A DNA stretch of 55,943 nucleotides from Pigoraptor vietnamica (lineage: Eukaryota > Opisthokonta > Filasterea), in the NCBI GenBank assembly GCA_943704525.1, contig CALSCQ010003241.1:1-55943 (forward strand). The letters are read 5' to 3'. The translations under genes were made by a program, and so were the position numbers. Positions 43,176 through 53,800 of this stretch are shown here, piece after piece (position 1 is the first letter of the stretch; every line of letters begins with the position of its first letter). Below the pieces are notes generated by a model that saw only the letters and a list, made by a program, of their open reading frames with translations, did not search any database and was not told where the DNA came from.

Positions 43176-43653
43176 CATTGAATTTCTTGGCTGCTTCTTG
43201 TGTTGCGTGTTTGTCTTGGCAGAATTGATATTGTCGCTTGCGTATAAATATTTTGTTGCTGCAATTCTGGGGCCATCACCACATGGTTAGGGTTTAGGGG
43301 TAGGGTTTTTTAAAGCTCCATGATCTGCAAATGAATGTAGTACCGCACTTAATACGATGGGCGCAAAGTCTGTGGGATTTCTGGCGATTGTCGGCGCGCT
43401 GTATTTAGTTAGTGCGGAGTGCGGCACGGGCAGGTCACTCGGCTGTGGCATGGGAGGCTTGTTTGCCGCTTGCCTCTTGTCGAAATATGCCAAAATTTCA
43501 GGGAAATACATTCGCTCTATCCACCGTTGCCCTTAGGGAATTGACGGCGATTTCATGGCGGGCACTCCGAGAAACAATTATGCTGCAGCACTGTAGCAGG
43601 ACAAAAATCGGGCACTTTAATGTTCATAGCACCGGCTTCAGCGGAGCCAGGAC
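43176..43653. other. Convergent intergenic region with telomere-like motif
   Basis: This 478-bp gap between the convergent C2CD3 and CDK5RAP3 stops is comparatively AT-rich (ataaatattttgttgc near 43245). It contains a telomere-like stretch at 43285-43310. No gene is recognised. Confidence 0.6.
43285..43310. repeat. Interstitial telomere-like motif
   Basis: ggttagggtttaggggtagg followed by gtttttt combines TTAGGG, TTTAGGG and GTAGGG units in about 26 bp. Genes continue on both sides, so this is not a chromosome end. Confidence 0.7.
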
Positions 43654-46600
43654 TCACATTGTGTTGATTTCGCCAATGATGTTGACAGTGCGGTTGTTGT
43701 AACGCCGCGAGAGATCCTTCTCAAGCTGTCGACAGCATGGAGACGATGAGGACGAACGTCAGCACAAGTCGGTCGCGAAAACCAAATGTGCGCGCGATGC
43801 CCACACACGCGCGCAGAGCCCACAATGCGAGCAACACAACACACACCTGTCGCTGCAATGTCTTCGTTCGCTCGATGACGGCCGTCAGCTTCGGAAGCGT
43901 CTCCGCAATCTGCTAGGTCACGTGAGGTCAGCAGAAGAGTTACCGGCACAGACAGCACCACACAAGAGCCCACCTGCGACTCGATCGCGCGCTGCTTGTC
44001 GTCCAGTTTCGCCGAGTTCTCGGTCATCTTGTCCGTGAACTTGAGCTTCTGCACGAGCGACTCCTCAAGCCGCTCCACGTAACTGCGGCCGCAGCACATC
44101 AACGGAGTCAGCAACAGAACGAGACAGTGATGTGCGGATTACTTAGTGAGAAAGGGATGCAGAACGGCACGCCTTCGAAGCAGAGATGCAACGAGGCGCT
44201 GTTTGCTCAGAGTAACGCACCGCGGGGATGCCTTCATGAGCATGAGGTGCTTGGTGCGCGGCGCCTCGAGTGCAACGACGACGGCGTCCACGGCGCTCTT
44301 CATTCGCTCGTGCGTTTGGTGCGACTGCGAGCACGGATGGGGGTTAGGTCGCTGGCAAACCCAAAAGACCCGTTCGACCCAGTTGCAGAGTGAGAGACAG
44401 TGGGGTTTCTCACCTGGCTCTGGACAAACGCCGGCGCGCGCTGCATTTGCTGCATCGAGATGACGTCACTGCGCTCGGCGTCCTTCAGTCGCTGCGCAAG
44501 AAAGCCCTGCAGCTGTTGGCGGAGAAACAAAAGGTTACACGACGTTACTCAAACGCACTCGCCCGCAAACACACGTATCCTCATGAATAGCACACGCAAA
44601 CGCACAAGCACGTTCAGATACGTGCGAGAGTTGCCCACGCCCACGCTCGCGACCAACACACCTCCAACAGCTCGTCCATGAATCGGTTCCGCACTTCGGC
44701 GACGTCCAACAACTGAGCGCCCGTCGCGTCCACGCCCGCCACACCCCCAAGCACCGCGCCAGACGACTCGACCACAATCCCGGCAGTCCCTGCATCACCT
44801 CCCCAGTCGATCCCATCGCCGCTCCAGTCGATCGCAGCGCCGTCCCCGCTCGTCGCATCGGCCGGCGAGTCTCCAAAATCGATTGTTGGTGCGCCCGCGT
44901 CCCCAAAGTCTATCTTCGGCCCATCGCCGTCCCCGAAATCGATGGACGGGGCATCGCCAAAGTCTATATTAGGCGCGCCCACGTCGCCAAAGTCTATCTT
45001 AGGCGCGTCCGCGTCGCCAAAGTCTATTGTTGGCGTGCCCCCAAAATCGATGGACGGGACGACGGCATCGCCACCGAAGTCAATCGCCGGCGCAGCGCCG
45101 TCACCAAAGTCAATCGCAGGAACTGCCTGTGCGCTCTTGCTCTCTGCGGCGGCGAGCGACGCGACGGCGGCGTCCACGTGCGCTCGCATTGTCTCGACGG
45201 GTTCCTCTGGTGCATTCTGCACGCGACGCACGGTCTCGAGAAGCACAAAGTTGGACGCGCCGCCGCCGCCGAGGACGAACCCCACAAACTCGTCGTAGTA
45301 ACGGCACGCCAAGCGCACGCCTTCGCTGCGAGCGGCCTCGGCAATGTCGCGAAAGACAAGCGGCAGTTCTTGCACGAGCGCAAGCAGTTCGCGGCGGATG
45401 TTTTCGCCCTAATATAGGCGGATTAGACATATGAGCACGTGGCTCACAATTGCAATTATGCACAAACGCAGACACAGCCCGCAAGTATCGCACGCAGGCA
45501 CACAGACTCACGGGAATGCCGAGTTCTTTGCAACTCGCGGCGAATTTGCCGGCGTACGCCCGCGCGCTCGCAGCATACTCCTGCCGACGCCGCTCAATCT
45601 CCTACACACGCAGGCACGCAGTCACGTGAGAACAGGGGTAATAACGAACCGCTTCGAGCACCAGAGCCAGTTAAAAGCGTAAAGACATATAGGACACAGA
45701 CAGCGGTTTGGGACATCAGATACTAGATACTATGTGCACACGCAGCCAGTTCCACACACACGCGCGCGCATAAATGAGGCAAAGACCGGGAGTACCGTCT
45801 CTCACAAGCACAGACTTCTTGCACGCACACACACAGCAATGAATGGGAGGTGTGCGGTGCTACAAATAAAAGGGTGGTGTGCGTGCTACAAACAAAAGGG
45901 TGGTGTGCGTGCTACAATAAAAGGGTGGTGTGCGGCGCTACAAACAAAAGGGTGGTGTGCGTGCTACAAATAAAAGGGTGGTGTGCGGCGCTACAAACAA
46001 AAGGGTGGTGTGCGTGCTACAAACAAAAGGGTGGCGTGCGGTGCTACAAATAAAAGGGTGTGCGGCGCTACAATAAAAGGGTGGTGTGCGTGCTACAAAC
46101 AAAAGGGTGGTGTGCGGTGCTACAAATAAAAGGGTGTGCGGCGCTACAAACAAAGGGTGGTGTGCGGTGCTACAAATAAAAGGGTGGTGTGAAGCGCTAC
46201 AAACAAAAGGGTGGTGCGTTACAATAAAGGGTGGTGAGCGGCGCTACAAATAAAAAGGGTGGTGGGGTTGCCACGCACACACAGAGCAGGAAATAGCCAC
46301 ACGCGCACCTTGAGTTGCTGTTGGCACTTTTGGATGTGCTTTTTCAGCGCGGGCACTTCGTAGTTGACGTCGCGCTGCAGCATGTGCGCGCATTCCCCGA
46401 GATACACGCCGTCCTTCTCATACAAGCGAACAACCTCCGTCCAGTCCTTTGGCGGCAATGGTATTGGGCGCACGCGTGAGCGGCAATGGTATTGGGCGCA
46501 CGTGTGAGCGCGAGCGTGTGTGGCGCGGGGAGGCTGCTTGAACGAAGAGGAGGACGCACATACGCACGTGCGCGTCGCACATGCACCTCTAAGACCGCCT

Positions 46601-47469
46601 CTCCACATCGAGCCGAGAGGCCATTTCTCCGCCAGATACCATCCCACACACCTTCATGCGCTTGGACGAATAGCCGCCAAAAAAGTTGCGCGTCGACGAC
46701 TCCGACACCTTGAGCAGCTCAACGATGCGAAGGCAGTGGAAGTAGTTGATGTCTGCGCGCGGCAACGGGTGAGAACAGCCCTTGCGCAGGTGAGGCGTGT
46801 ATGCGTGGGTGTGTTGGTTGTGCATGTGGACGCAGACGGTTTGCACGAGAGTGTGCACGCACCGCGTGTGCGCCTGCGTGTGTAAGGTGTGCATGGTGTG
46901 CATATAAACGGCTGCTTGCACGAGAGTGTGCGCACAAGCGTGTGTGTGCCCGCAGGCCCTTTGACAGAAGGACACCCACACGTCCCCTTCAGCAGCTGCG
47001 TTATCTCCTCGACCTCAGGCATGTCCTCAATGGCGCTTGTGATTTTGGCGCGAATGGCCATCGACTGCTGCTGCCACGACGGCGTCGTCTGCTTGCGGTC
47101 CACGAGCCATTCTGTGTTGCGCACACACACACGCGTGCGCGAGTGAGAACACAACACAGCGTGCGTGTGCGTTGTTTAAAGATTGAGACACTTTGACACG
47201 ACGGGCACATCGCCACGTCTGAACGCAACAGAGACCCACCAAGCAACTTCTTGTAGTAAATGTCGATGGGAAGCTCTTCTTCCGAGGGGCCGCTGTGGCC
47301 CTCGCCGACCTTCTGCGGATTCGGCGCGCCAAAGTGAGAAGCAGTCACTCGCGATCGCCACACGGTCGCAGCGTGCGACAAATGCAGGCGCAAAGGCTTC
47401 AGAAACAGACACAACGCGAGAAGGACAGCAAAGCATAAAAGCGCTCACATTAACTTGCGAGGCAAGCAT
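43654..47469 (-). CDS. CDK5RAP3: CDK5RAP3 (C53/LZAP) homologue with expanded IDFG array, 583 aa
   Basis: Twelve exons on the minus strand: 47469-47449, 47312-47240, 47111-46980, 46752-46652, 46446-46309, 45601-45512, 45408-44662, 44512-44414, 44324-44221, 44082-43974, 43912-43847 and 43725-43654 (1752 nt). CDK5RAP3 is the substrate adaptor of the UFL1-DDRGK1 UFM1 ligase and an ER-phagy receptor. Conserved segments are LPIDIYYKKLLEWLVDRK, TSAIEDMPEVEEITQLLKGT, YFHCLRIVELLK, FFGGYSSKRMK, LYEKDGVYLGE, RDVNYEVPALKKHI, GENIRRELLALVQELP, RNRFMDELLE, KASPRYVERLEESL and RRYNNRTVNIIG. Residues 284-390 carry nine IDFG and two IDW(S/G) motifs where animal and plant proteins have three or four IDWG motifs. 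It is longer than human (506 aa) mainly for this reason. The seven-codon first exon is the least certain part. Confidence 0.95.
44797..45114 (-). repeat. Coding repeat array: nine IDFG plus two IDW motifs in CDK5RAP3
   Basis: Residues 284-390 contain IDFG at an 8-12 residue period (PAIDFGDG, PAIDFGGD, PSIDFGGT, PTIDFGDA, PKIDFGDV, PNIDFGDA, PSIDFGDG, PKIDFGDA, PTIDFGDS), then AIDWSGDGIDWGGD. The units are also repetitive at DNA level (ccaaagtctat and ccaaaatcgat on the plus strand). They correspond to the disordered loop that binds UFM1 and ATG8 in the family. Confidence 0.92.
45848..46262. repeat. 26-29 bp minisatellite in CDK5RAP3 intron 5, about 15 copies
   Basis: Tandem units of the form ctacaaacaaaagggtggtg followed by tgcg(t/g)(g/c) vary by t/c, single A deletions and a shorter form lacking ggt. 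The array fills most of the intron between exons 46446-46309 and 45601-45512. Confidence 0.93.
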
Positions 47470-47832
47470 GTCGGCCGCAGCGAGTTCGAACCGACGGCTC
47501 CACGGGAGAACGTTGCACGTCACGAGGGCATTTCACGACTGTTTTACCGGTGTGTTACAACTCGTTACACATCATGCACCCCGGATGTTCTTAGAAACCA
47601 CCCCGTATGTGGCTATTTTTCCAAACGGTGGTTGTCTCGGCAGACACTTCCACCTTCGCACGCACACAAGCACCTTATAGATGCACGCAGCCGCACGGAG
47701 AGAAACCCGGCGTGTGCCCCCGTGCTGCCCCTCACACCCCATGATGCAGCGCCCAGGCGGGCCTTAGTGGCCATTTATCGACCTGCTCTCCCCCAGCAAT
47801 ATTTCTGTAACGTTAGTTGCATTCGCTTCACG
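47470..47832. promoter_or_regulatory. Divergent intergenic region, CDK5RAP3 / receptor kinase
   Basis: This 363-bp gap between divergent ATGs should contain both promoters. No TATA box or repeat was recognised. Plus-strand translation is open through much of it in the kinase frame, so an upstream start cannot be excluded, but the ATG at 47833 directly precedes a good signal sequence. Confidence 0.45.
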
Positions 47833-50800
47833 ATGGATCGACATTTGCGCAGAAGGAGAAACTCTGCGCACGTGCCGCGTTGCGACTACGCGCGCCTCCG
47901 TCTCCTCATCGTCGCTGTTGCGGCACTCGCGGCGTCTGCGGCGGCGTCTGAAGTTACCGCGGGCCGTCGTCTGGACACGCTTCTTTGGACGGCGGACAGC
48001 GCGCGGGACGCCCGCGACGGAGGCACCATCTCGCGTACGTACGACGCACCGCCCCCGTCGGCCGCCGACACCGACCCTGTGTGCGTTTCCGACGTTCTCT
48101 CTGACGCGGTTGCCGTGGCGCAGTCGTTGCGTGCAAACGCCACAGCGTCGCAGCGAGTGCTGGTCACCGTCCGACTGCGGCCTTCCCTAGTCAACGTCGT
48201 GTGGGACTCCCCGGCGCCCCTCTCCATTCGCATGGGCGACAACACGACCGTTGCGCTAGACGGGGGCGGCGTCGTGGCGTCGTGCGCGGGGCATGCCACG
48301 TGGGACGGCACCGTCGCCATTGACCAAGGGGCGCTCTCCGTGTCCAACATTAGCATCGAGAACTGCGCGTCAGACGGCTCCTCAAGTGGGGTACCCTCTC
48401 TCTTTAAAGTCGCCGGCACGGGCTCGCTCGTCGCCTACGGCGTGTCGGTGCACGACGTGAGCGAGATTCGCCTGTTTCGCGCGGGGGGAACGGGCTCCCT
48501 CGTCCTCTCTGCCCTCGACATTGCGCGCGTGTCCCTCTCGTCCGACGCACCGGCCGTCGTGCTCGCCGAGGGCAACAGCACGTGCGAGTTTGTCGCGTCG
48601 CTCGTGTCCGACGTCTCGGGTGGCGTGCCGGTGTCGGACTTTGGCGGCGGCGGCGCGTTTGAGGCGCACGACTACGCCAGGCTGTCCATCGCCAACTCCA
48701 CCTTTGTCACGCTGTCGGCGACGACCAGCGGCGCTTTGCTGTACATCCACGGGCCCGCGCCGGTCGCGAGCGTCACTGGGTGCACCGTCTCGGGCGCCTA
48801 TGCCGACGTCTCTGGTGCGTTCTTCTCCATGAGCGAGTACAGCGACCGCGCGGAGGTCTCCGGGGGATTCCTGACCGTGGCGGACTGCGTCGTCGACGGC
48901 GCCATGTCCAGCAACGGCGCAGGAGGGGCCGTGGTGCTTCGCGGCAGCAACAGCGCGTCCGTTTTCCGCACGACGTTCATGCAGTCGAGCAGCGAGTACG
49001 GCGGCGGCGGCCTTGCGTCCGTCAACGGCAACTCGTCGCTGTGGATGCAGTTTTGCGACGTGGACGGCGCCAGTTCCACGTGGGATGGGGGCGCGTTCGA
49101 CCTCTCCAACGGCGCGAACGTGACGCTCGTCGACTGCCGCTTCACCAACGCGCAGTCCACGGGCATTCAAATAGACGACGACTTTTGGTCGGGCGGTAAG
49201 GCGGCATTTGCGGCCGCGAGCCAGGACGCCACGCTGCGCCTCGTCCGCACCCACGTGCGCGGGACCTTCAGCAGGCGCGAGGGGGGCGCGCTCGTACTCT
49301 CCGAGCACGCGTCGTTTGTCGCCATCAACTCGACGTTCGTGGGGTCGCACTCGGGCGCGAGCGCCGGCTTTGCGCTGGCGGACTTTCGGTCGGAGATTGT
49401 GCTGGACGGGTGCGCCGTAAGCGACGTCACGGCGGTCACCGCGGGTGCCTTTTTGCTGCAGGGCAAGGCGCGCCTCACGGTCACGCGCACGTCGTTCGCG
49501 TCGACGGCGGCGGCGGCGGGCTATGGGGGCGTCGCGGTGCTCAAGGACGATGCGACCGCGACGTTTTCGGGGTCGACGGTGACGATGTCGATGGCGCGCG
49601 AGTCCGGCGGCGCGTTCTTCATGCAGGATCGCGTGGTCGTGGACGTGAGCAACTCGACGTTCGTGACGACGGCGGTGATGAGGGACAGCGGGGGCCTTGC
49701 GTACATGCAAGACACGGCCGTGCTGCTTATACGCGACCACTCGCTCGTGGCGAACTCGACCGCCGTGATCGCCGGCGGCGGCGTGCGCATGTACGGGCAG
49801 TCCCGGCTGTTGCTCGATAACTCGATGGCGATCGCGTGCCGCGTGGGAATGGGCCTCGGCGGCTTTGCGTTTTTGTACGAGGGCGCGCAGATGGAAATTC
49901 GCGATTCGACGGTGGTCCGGTGCTCCGCGTACAGGTGCGTTAGTGCCCTGTGTTTGTGGATGCGTGGGTGCGTGGGTGCGTGTTGGTGTTTTGTGTGCGC
50001 GCGTGTGTTTCTGGATGAGTGTATGCGTGTGTGCGCGCGCGCGTGTGTGGGGTTTGCTGCGTACGTGCGAGCGTGCGCACGCATGCGTGTATGTGTGTGT
50101 GTTCGCGTTTCTTTCCACATGCCTCTATTTTCCGCCTGCGGTTCCCCGATGGCCTCATATGTCCCTCTCCTTTCCACCCCTTCAGGTACGGCGGCGCCTT
50201 TGCCGGCGGCGGCACTTCGCATATGACCGTATCGCGCGCCCGCTTCGTCAATTGTTCGTCCGACCGCGACCAAGGGGGCGTCGTTCACCTGGCCCTCCAG
50301 GCGAACCTCACGGTGCGGGACAGCGTGTTTGAGGGGGCGTCGGCCGGCGACAGCGGCGGCGTGCTGCACATGCGCGAAAACACGCGCGCGAGCATCTCGT
50401 CGTGTCTCTTTTCCAAGAACGCGGCACTGGGGTCCGGCGGACTCTTCAATATGATCGACACGGCCGCCATTGTCGTCGACAAGTGCAATTCGTCCTCGAC
50501 GAATGCGGCCGCGGGCGGCATTGCCTCCGTGTCCGGACGAGCGTCCGCGGTCATCTCCCGCTCGTCCTTCGCGGGGTGCCGGGTAACCGGCAACGGGGGT
50601 TTCCTGCTTGCCGACGAGCAGGCCCGCGTGAACATCACGGCCGTGTCCCTGAGCCGCATGGAGGCTGTGGACTCTGGCGGCGGATTCGCCATCTCGGACA
50701 GCGCCGAACTCGTCGCGCGGTCGCTCACGGCGTTTGAGTGCGCGACGCAGCTGGGCGACGGTGGCGTCGTGTACGCATCTGACAGCACGCGCGTCTCCAT

Positions 50801-53800
50801 CGTCGACCTGCGCAGCGGGCGCGCGGCGGCCGGCGTCAGCGACGACGAGCGCCCCACGGCATCCTCGTGCGGCTTCACGCGGGGTGGCGTCGTGTCGGTC
50901 GTCGACAGCGCCTCGTTGACCCTCGCCGGCGGTAGCTCGTACGGATCGTGGGCGGGCAGCTACGGCGGCCTTGTTTCCGTCGCCGGTTCGAACGCGTCGG
51001 CCGTTCTGCAGAATTTCGTGGCCAACCTGACCGTGTCTTCCGCCGGCGGCGCCCTCTACGTCGCGGGGGGCATGCTGGTGCTGCATGGCGTGGTGATTGT
51101 GAACGCGACGTCACTTGGCGACGGCGGGTGTATTTACGCGGACGCCAGGGCACGCCTTGTTCTCAACGCAACCGAGCTGCGCGACTGCAAGGCCGGCGAG
51201 AGCTCGGAAACCTTTGGCGCGGGCGGGCTCATGTACGTCGGCACCGGTGTGGCCGTGAGGACGGCGTCGACCAACGCGCGCGGTCTGCGGGCGGCGCGTG
51301 GGCCCGGCGTGTTTTGCGCGGCGGGCGCGCTCAACGTGACGGACCTCGCCGGGCTGAACATGACCGATGCCGTCTCGCACTACACGGGCGATGCATTTGC
51401 CGGGTGGGAGGCCGGGGGGCTGTTCTCGGGGCGCGCGGCGCTCGTTCGCGTCGCCGCAGCGGGGTCGTCGAAGGACGTCGTGAACGTGAGCGAGCCGGGC
51501 GAGACTGGGCCGTCCGTCCGCATCACGATCTTTGACGTGTACAGCACGAGCGTGTCGCTCCCCGGCAACAGCCCGCTGTCCGTGGCGCTGCGTCCCGTGT
51601 GGCCGCTCACATCGTGCGACCCTCGCGATCCGTCCTGCGTGCCCGCGTGCGTCGGCCGTGTGTGCCGCACGCCGTGCGACGGGGACGCGTGCGCCATCCT
51701 AGGGAATTTCGAGGGCGACTTTGGCACTCGCTCGTACACGGACGTCGGTCCCTTCTCGTTCTTTGCGCCGCCGGGCCGCTACGTCGTGCGCGTCGTGAGC
51801 AAGAACCCCTTTCTCTACGGTGACCTCGATCCCAACGGCGAGCGGCGGTCTCTCCTCGCCGGCGTGACCCTGACGGTGGACGTCGGCGACTGCAAGCTCG
51901 GGTCGTCGCCCGCGGTGCTCTCGAACCCGCGCCTGTACGGGTGCCGCCAGGACCTCGCGGCCCCGGCCAGCAGCACCTCGTCCACGCCGACGGGCCTGGT
52001 GGTCGGCGTCGTCGTGCCCGCGTGCGTGGCGCTCTTGCTCGCGACGGTCGCGTTTTTCCGTGTGAGGAAGATGCGCCGGGACGCGAAGCACGCGACGCAC
52101 GCGGCGTTTCTCGAAAAGTACGTCGTGCCCGGTCAGTCCGGACTGGCGGCGCTCGAGTTTCCGCGCGACTCTGTCGAGACGATGGAGGTGCTCGGCGAGG
52201 GCGAGTTTGGCGTCGTGCTTAAGGCTCGCGTGTTCGTGGACGGCCGCCCGCGCCTGTGCGCTGCCAAGACGCTGAAGGAGGGAGGCACCGTCGAAGACCG
52301 CGTCGCCTTTATGCAGGAGGCCGAGGTCATGCTGGGGATGGGTCATCATCCGAACGTCATTGGATTGTTTGGGGTCGTCTTCAAGGTGCGCAGACTGAGC
52401 AGTGCATGTTGGGGACGGAGCGCCCACGCACACACACTCACATGACACGCACTCTCAATGTGCCACGCTCACAAGATATGGGCACACCGGTGTTCAAAGT
52501 ATAGGGTACACGCAGCCACCACTCACCGCTTTCGCCGCGCAGGATGAGCCGATGCTGCTGTGCGTGGACTATGCGCCGCACGGGTCCCTCCTGTCGTTTG
52601 TGCGCGGAATCCCCGCCGCGCACCGGAGCACAGCGGCCACCGAGCGCATGCTGCTCTCGTTCTGCCACGACATTGCGCGCGGCATGGACTACCTGCACTC
52701 GATGCGCGTGGTGCACCGGTGCGTTCATGCCCACGTGTATGCGTGTATGTGTGCGCGTGTGTGCGCGCGTGTGCGTGTGTGCGTGTGTGCGTGTGTGTGC
52801 GTGTAATGCGGTGCGTGTGTGCGTGTGTGCGTGTGTGCGTGTGTGCGTGTGTGTAGCATTCGGAGTGCGTTTGTGTTGCATGTGTGCGTGTGTACATGTG
52901 ACTACATTGTGGCTGAACTCGCCTGCACTCACCAACAGAGACCTCGCTCTTCGCAACTGCCTCCTCTGCCAGGGGTCGTTTGGTATGTTGCCTTGTGCGG
53001 TCACGTGCCGCACGAGTCAGTGCACGTGATGCGTCGCTTCGCCACTGTGGCCTCGTGCTGTCTTGTCTATTCATCCTTTGTTGCTGTTGGCTGATACAAC
53101 GTCCGCTCTCACACACGTCCCGCATCCACGATGTCTTGTGTTCGCAGCGCGCGTCAAATGGTGCTGACGCGCCAATTCTATCCCATCGCTATTCGCAGGC
53201 GAGTACGTCGTCAAGGTCGCCGACTTTGGGCTAGCACGTGACACGGGCGACAAGACGTACTTCAAGCGGCGCCGAGGCACCCGCGAACGCCTTCCGGCAA
53301 AATGGATGGCCCCAGAGGTGCGTGTGTGGCGCAGAAGTTGTGCACGTGCGCTTTGTGCGTGTGGTTATTTGTTAATGTGGCGATGACGCACTGCTGACGA
53401 CTTCTGATGCCCATCGCACGCAGAGCCTCACGGAGGGCCGATTCTCAACAATGAGCGACGTGTGGTCGTTTGGCGTAACGGTGTGGGGTGCGTGTCGCCG
53501 TTCTCATGCACTGAACCCGCGTGGGTTCGAATCTCTTCCGAAACTTTTTCCCATTGCGTCTGTCAGCGTGTCAGATACCCCGAGGTCTGTGCACTCTTCC
53601 TTTCTGCTTTCGCTCACGTGACGCGCCCTTGTCCGCAGAGGCCTACTCTTTTGGTGCCATGCCGTGGCCGGGCGTGTCCAACGCCGCCGTCGCGCGCATT
53701 CTCGGCGAAGGCGCGCGCCTAGAACGGCCACTAGCGTGCAACGAGGCGCTCTTCGAAGCCGTCGTGGTCCCGTGCTGGGCCGCGGACGCAAATGCGCGCC

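Noticed and set aside
41380-43290. 636-codon plus-strand frame overlapping C2CD3
   Set aside because: It is the +1 shadow of the last C2CD3 exon. It has an Arg-dominated composition and no conserved segments, while the C2CD3 frame contains the C2 domain.
43285-43310. Telomere-like motif taken as a chromosome end
   Set aside because: Only about 26 bp of mixed units, with genes continuing on both sides.
45848-46262. Regular 26-29 bp repeats considered as a CRISPR-like array
   Set aside because: Repeats are head-to-tail without spacers, lie inside a eukaryotic intron and have no cas genes nearby.
47480-47495. B-box-like ggttcgaac on the minus strand near the CDK5RAP3 start
   Set aside because: No matching A box or cloverleaf pairing could be found.
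48382-50118. 578-codon minus-strand frame opposite the receptor kinase ectodomain
   Set aside because: It is Arg/Ala/His-rich shadow coding of the GC-rich beta-helix exons, with no recognisable motif and no splice logic.
53466-53552. tRNA-like A box (tggcgtaacgg) and B box (ggttcgaatct) followed by cttttt
   Set aside because: The acceptor stem does not pair, the T-stem pairs poorly, and the A box lies in a kinase-domain exon. The internal boxes look coincidental.
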